Positions 53,658 to 55,747 of a stretch of DNA of 55,747 nt are shown here, piece by piece. Below the pieces are notes generated by a model. It had not been told where the DNA came from. It saw only the letters and a program-made list of their open reading frames with translations, and made no database searches. Origin of the DNA: an uncultured Prevotella sp. (GTDB lineage: Bacteria > Bacteroidota > Bacteroidia > Bacteroidales > Bacteroidaceae); NCBI GenBank assembly GCA_905233245.1, contig CAJODK010000033.1, positions 1 through 55,747 on the forward strand, in the 5' to 3' direction. Both the position numbers and the translations under genes were made by a program. The first letter of the stretch is position 1. Each line of letters starts with the position of its first letter.

Positions 53658-54731
53658 CTATTCGCCTCCTTCTTTCGTTACGTAGCGCTTCCAGTACAGT
53701 ATTATCACCGTAGTAGCTGGCAGGGCGATGATAAGACCGATGAAACCGAGCAAACTACCCCATACCGACAATGACAGCAGGAGCACGGCAGGATTGAGTC
53801 CCATCTTCTTGCTCATTACCTTAGGAGTCACTATAGCGTCGATTATCACCTGCACTACAGCAAATACCAGCACGGCACTGCCAAACACCACCCAATAGCT
53901 CTGCCCCGTCTCTGCCGCCTTCATCGCAGCAAGGAATGCGGTAGGTATCAGTGCCAGAGTATGCAGGTATGGCACCATATCCATGATGCCTATCAGTATG
54001 CCCAGACCTATCGCCATGGGGAATCCGATAATAGAGAACCCTATGCAGAAGAGCACACCCATCGTGAATGCCACCAGGCCCTGTCCGCGTATGTAGTTGC
54101 TCAGCGACATGCTGGCATCCTTTGCCAGATCCTGCCAGAATGGACGCAGGTTAGGAGGGAATACGCGCACCCAGTTCTCCGTGAGATATTCGTAGTCCTT
54201 TAGTATGAAGAACATATACAGCAGCATGATGCACGATGCTATGATGCTCAGCAGCAGCGTCACTCCCTGCCCCACCACGTTAAAGAACTTGGGCAGGCCG
54301 TCCTTCAGGGATTCAGCAAACTTATCCGACTTCAGGAAATCCACGATTCCATCGCGATTGTCCGTTATCCACACCTGTATCGTCTCAGGGAAATTCTTGA
54401 TATTGGTAGCATTGTGCAGATACGCCGTCACCAAAGTGGTGAAACGCGAAAACTCCTCTATCATCGGAGGGATGATGAAGTACATCACGCCGCATATCAC
54501 CAGCAGTACCACCAACAGAGCCAGGAGTATGCTCAGTACCCTCACCTTCACCTTCAGGCGATTCTCTATAAACTTCACCAGAGGGTACAGCAGATACGCA
54601 AACACCCACGCCACAAAGAATGGCAACAGTACGGCACTCAGATAATCGAGCACCAGATACGCCGCAACCACCGCAAAGATGGTAATGACCCACCTCGCAG
54701 CCCTGTCGAAAGTTATCGTTCCTTCTATCAT
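53658..54731 (-). CDS. AI-2E/PerM family membrane transporter
   Basis: 357 aa, about eight membrane segments with a soluble region at about 95-150. The family (TqsA, YdiK, PerM) exports small molecules or sodium; the substrate here is unknown. Conserved segments: LPFFVAWVFAYLLYPLVKFI at the start and VTPKVMSKKMGLNPAVLLL near the end. First gene of the run ending with the S46 peptidase; a TAACTTTG box lies 28 nt upstream. The 3' end abuts rsmI without spacer. Confidence 0.9.
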   Translation of the reverse strand: MIEGTITFDRAARWVITIFAVVAAYLVLDYLSAVLLPFFVAWVFAYLLYPLVKFIENRLKVKVRVLSILLALLVVLLVICGVMYFIIPPMIEEFSRFTTLVTAYLHNATNIKNFPETIQVWITDNRDGIVDFLKSDKFAESLKDGLPKFFNVVGQGVTLLLSIIASCIMLLYMFFILKDYEYLTENWVRVFPPNLRPFWQDLAKDASMSLSNYIRGQGLVAFTMGVLFCIGFSIIGFPMAIGLGILIGIMDMVPYLHTLALIPTAFLAAMKAAETGQSYWVVFGSAVLVFAVVQVIIDAIVTPKVMSKKMGLNPAVLLLSLSVWGSLLGFIGLIIALPATTVIILYWKRYVTKEGGE

Positions 54732-54758
54732 TTCGCGTAAAGTATGGTTTTAAAGGTG

Positions 54759-54766
54759 CAAAGTTA
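54759..54766 (-). promoter_or_regulatory. -7 box (TAACTTTG) for the AI-2E transporter run
   Basis: Consensus TAnnTTTG on the minus strand, 28 nt before ATG 54731. Confidence 0.65.
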
Positions 54767-54833
54767 CTAATAAAAGTGCATAGTGGCACGAGAAGAGAGG
54801 ATATAATAATGTTAAACAAACTTAAAGGAACCA

Positions 54834-54867
54834 CAACTTTCAACTTTCAACTTTCAACTTTCAACTT
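54834..54867. repeat. Heptamer repeat (CAACTTT)4 upstream of the tRNA-Lys promoter
   Basis: Four copies with 7-nt period, the complement of the GTTGAAA heptamers at 14045 and 28187. It ends 8 nt before the -7 box. Confidence 0.85.
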
Positions 54868-54874
54868 TTCTTAC

Positions 54875-54882
54875 TACCTTTG
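54875..54882 (+). promoter_or_regulatory. -7 box (TACCTTTG) for tRNA-Lys
   Basis: Consensus box 32 nt upstream of the tRNA 5' end. Confidence 0.65.
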
Positions 54883-54914
54883 CACCGCATTTTGAAAAAA
54901 AATGAGATTAGGTA

Positions 54915-54990
54915 GATCCGCTAGCTCAGTCGGTAGAGCATCACACTTTTAATGTGGGGGTCTTGGGTTCGAACCCCAAGCGGATCACCA
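54915..54990 (+). tRNA. tRNA-Lys (anticodon TTT)
   Basis: 76 nt including encoded CCA. Acceptor stem GATCCGC/GCGGATC, D loop AGCTCAGTCGGTAGAGC, anticodon loop CTTTTAA and T arm GGGTTCGAACCCC are all present. Confidence 0.97.
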
Positions 54991-54996
54991 AGAATA

Positions 54997-55036
54997 ATTG
55001 GCAAGCAATTGACTATCAATCGCTTGTCAATTTTCT
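54997..55036 (+). terminator. Hairpin terminator after tRNA-Lys
   Basis: ATTGGCAAGCAATTG and CAATCGCTTGTCAAT form a 15-bp stem with mismatches and a 5-nt loop, followed by TTTCTT. Confidence 0.75.
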
Positions 55037-55061
55037 TACTCTCTAAATACACTACGATAGA

Positions 55062-55733
55062 ATGATTGTGAACACTCCTATATATAATGATGCAGGACTG
55101 ATAGAGCTGATACAGCGGATAGGCTTTCTGCCACTGCTGGATAGTGGCATAGAGGGTTACACGGCTGAGGACGTTGTTGATGAGGACTGTCGCTATGTGG
55201 TATTCCCTGACGGTGGCTGGGACTGGCCGTTGTGGAAATGGAAGGGCAGTGTAATAACGGAGGGCCGTTGCGTGTATGGCAAGTTCTTTGCTGGCAAGGC
55301 AGGGTTTATCAGTATGGATTGGTGGCCCGACTTCTGCAACTATCGTCGCTCGGTGCACCCAGAGCCTGGAGAGGGGAGCATAGAGGAAATGATTCTGCTG
55401 ACGTTAAGGGAGGAAGGTAGTATGATAACTCGTGAACTGAGGGCTGCATGTGGCTTCACCGGACCAAAGATGCGTAGCCGTTTTGACGGGTTGGTAACAA
55501 AGTTGCAGATGGCCGGACGCATAGTGACTGAGGATTTCGTTTATCCTCGTGACAGGCACAATAAAGAGTATGGATGGGGATGGTCGCTGCTCACCACGCC
55601 TGAACAGTTGTATGGCGAGGATGTGTGTCGCTGCAATCGCAGTCCAGAAGAGTCGTTTGAGAGGATGATGAATCAGGTGCGCAAAGTTTGTCCTGATGCT
55701 ACAACAAAACAGATTACGAGGTTGTTGAGATAG
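55062..55733 (+). CDS. AlkZ-related winged-helix protein
   Basis: 223 aa. The layout (FLPLL..GIEGYTAEDVV, WDWPLWKWKG, GKFFAGKAGFISMDWWPDF, then REEGSMITRELRAACGF and YGWGWSLLTTPEQLYG, ending CNRSPEESFERM) matches proteins described as AlkZ-related, a family near DNA glycosylases for crosslinks. It is shorter than AlkZ itself, and glycosylase activity is unproven. Possibly cotranscribed weakly from the tRNA region; no clear -7 box was found before it. ATG 55062 begins the conserved region. Confidence 0.65.
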   Translation: MIVNTPIYNDAGLIELIQRIGFLPLLDSGIEGYTAEDVVDEDCRYVVFPDGGWDWPLWKWKGSVITEGRCVYGKFFAGKAGFISMDWWPDFCNYRRSVHPEPGEGSIEEMILLTLREEGSMITRELRAACGFTGPKMRSRFDGLVTKLQMAGRIVTEDFVYPRDRHNKEYGWGWSLLTTPEQLYGEDVCRCNRSPEESFERMMNQVRKVCPDATTKQITRLLR

Positions 55734-55747
55734 CGAAATAACAAAAA

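Noticed and set aside
54915..55733. tRNA-Lys as integration site of a mobile island
   Set aside because: No integrase and no repeat of the tRNA 3' end were seen; the following gene looks chromosomal and the window ends soon after.

Overview
The window reads as chromosome of a Bacteroidales bacterium, most likely Prevotella or a close relative. Support: promoters of the Bacteroidetes form (-7 box TAnnTTTG) with few Shine-Dalgarno sites; Bacteroidetes families throughout (DUF4421, DUF4230, DUF4861, DUF3098, DUF2851, S46 dipeptidyl peptidase, fused SpmA/SpmB, a cysteine-less PurF-like protein); a BspA-type leucine-rich surface protein; and a giant YGGG-repeat surface protein with a type IX secretion-like C-terminal domain. 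Most genes lie on the minus strand.

Layout. 1-11179: one giant (~3,725 codon) secreted repeat protein, cut by the left edge and broken once by a 1-nt frameshift. 11331-11633: repeat element A. 11640-13979: PurF-like protein and fabI. 14099-15188 (plus): phosphopantetheinyl transferase and gamma-carbonic anhydrase. 15163-16361: two DUF4230 proteins. 16606-20868: metG-argS-rnhA. 20904-26660: an accessory stretch with repeat element B, a decayed ORF6N gene, a 56-aa peptide, a BspA-like protein, a large lipoprotein and a 34-aa protein. 26665-29995: a frameshifted OmpP1/FadL porin, then divergent DUF4421 and dtd. 30016-38840: a tightly packed minus-strand run ftsX-DUF3098-uppP-truB-queA-folK-DUF4861-EIIC-kduI-EamA, in which a uronate module follows cell-envelope and RNA-modification genes. 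38913-42476: acyl-CoA synthetase, prfB, a 51-aa membrane protein, CYTH. 42545-43672 (plus): M20 deacetylase. 43664-43959: degenerate repeat element C. 44096-46060: AT-rich restriction-modification pair. 46262-46863: RelE-type toxin-antitoxin. 46950-54731: AI-2E transporter-rsmI-DUF2851-SpmAB-flippase-S46 peptidase. 54915-54990: tRNA-Lys. 55062-55733: AlkZ-related protein.

The most unusual signal is non-coding. Elements A and B share an order of parts: an array of 21-nt repeats, a spacer, then a long inverted repeat whose arms are tandem 9-mers, enclosing a (GC)n(AT)n core. The arm sequence differs completely between the two copies, yet within each copy the arms stay exactly complementary. A third, degraded locus (C) has the same polarity. 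In addition, 7-nt tandem repeats fill the short stop-to-start junctions of at least five gene pairs, and short repeats or palindromes occur in frame inside argS, the PPTase, the M20 gene and signal peptides. These comparisons were made by eye; no database search was possible.
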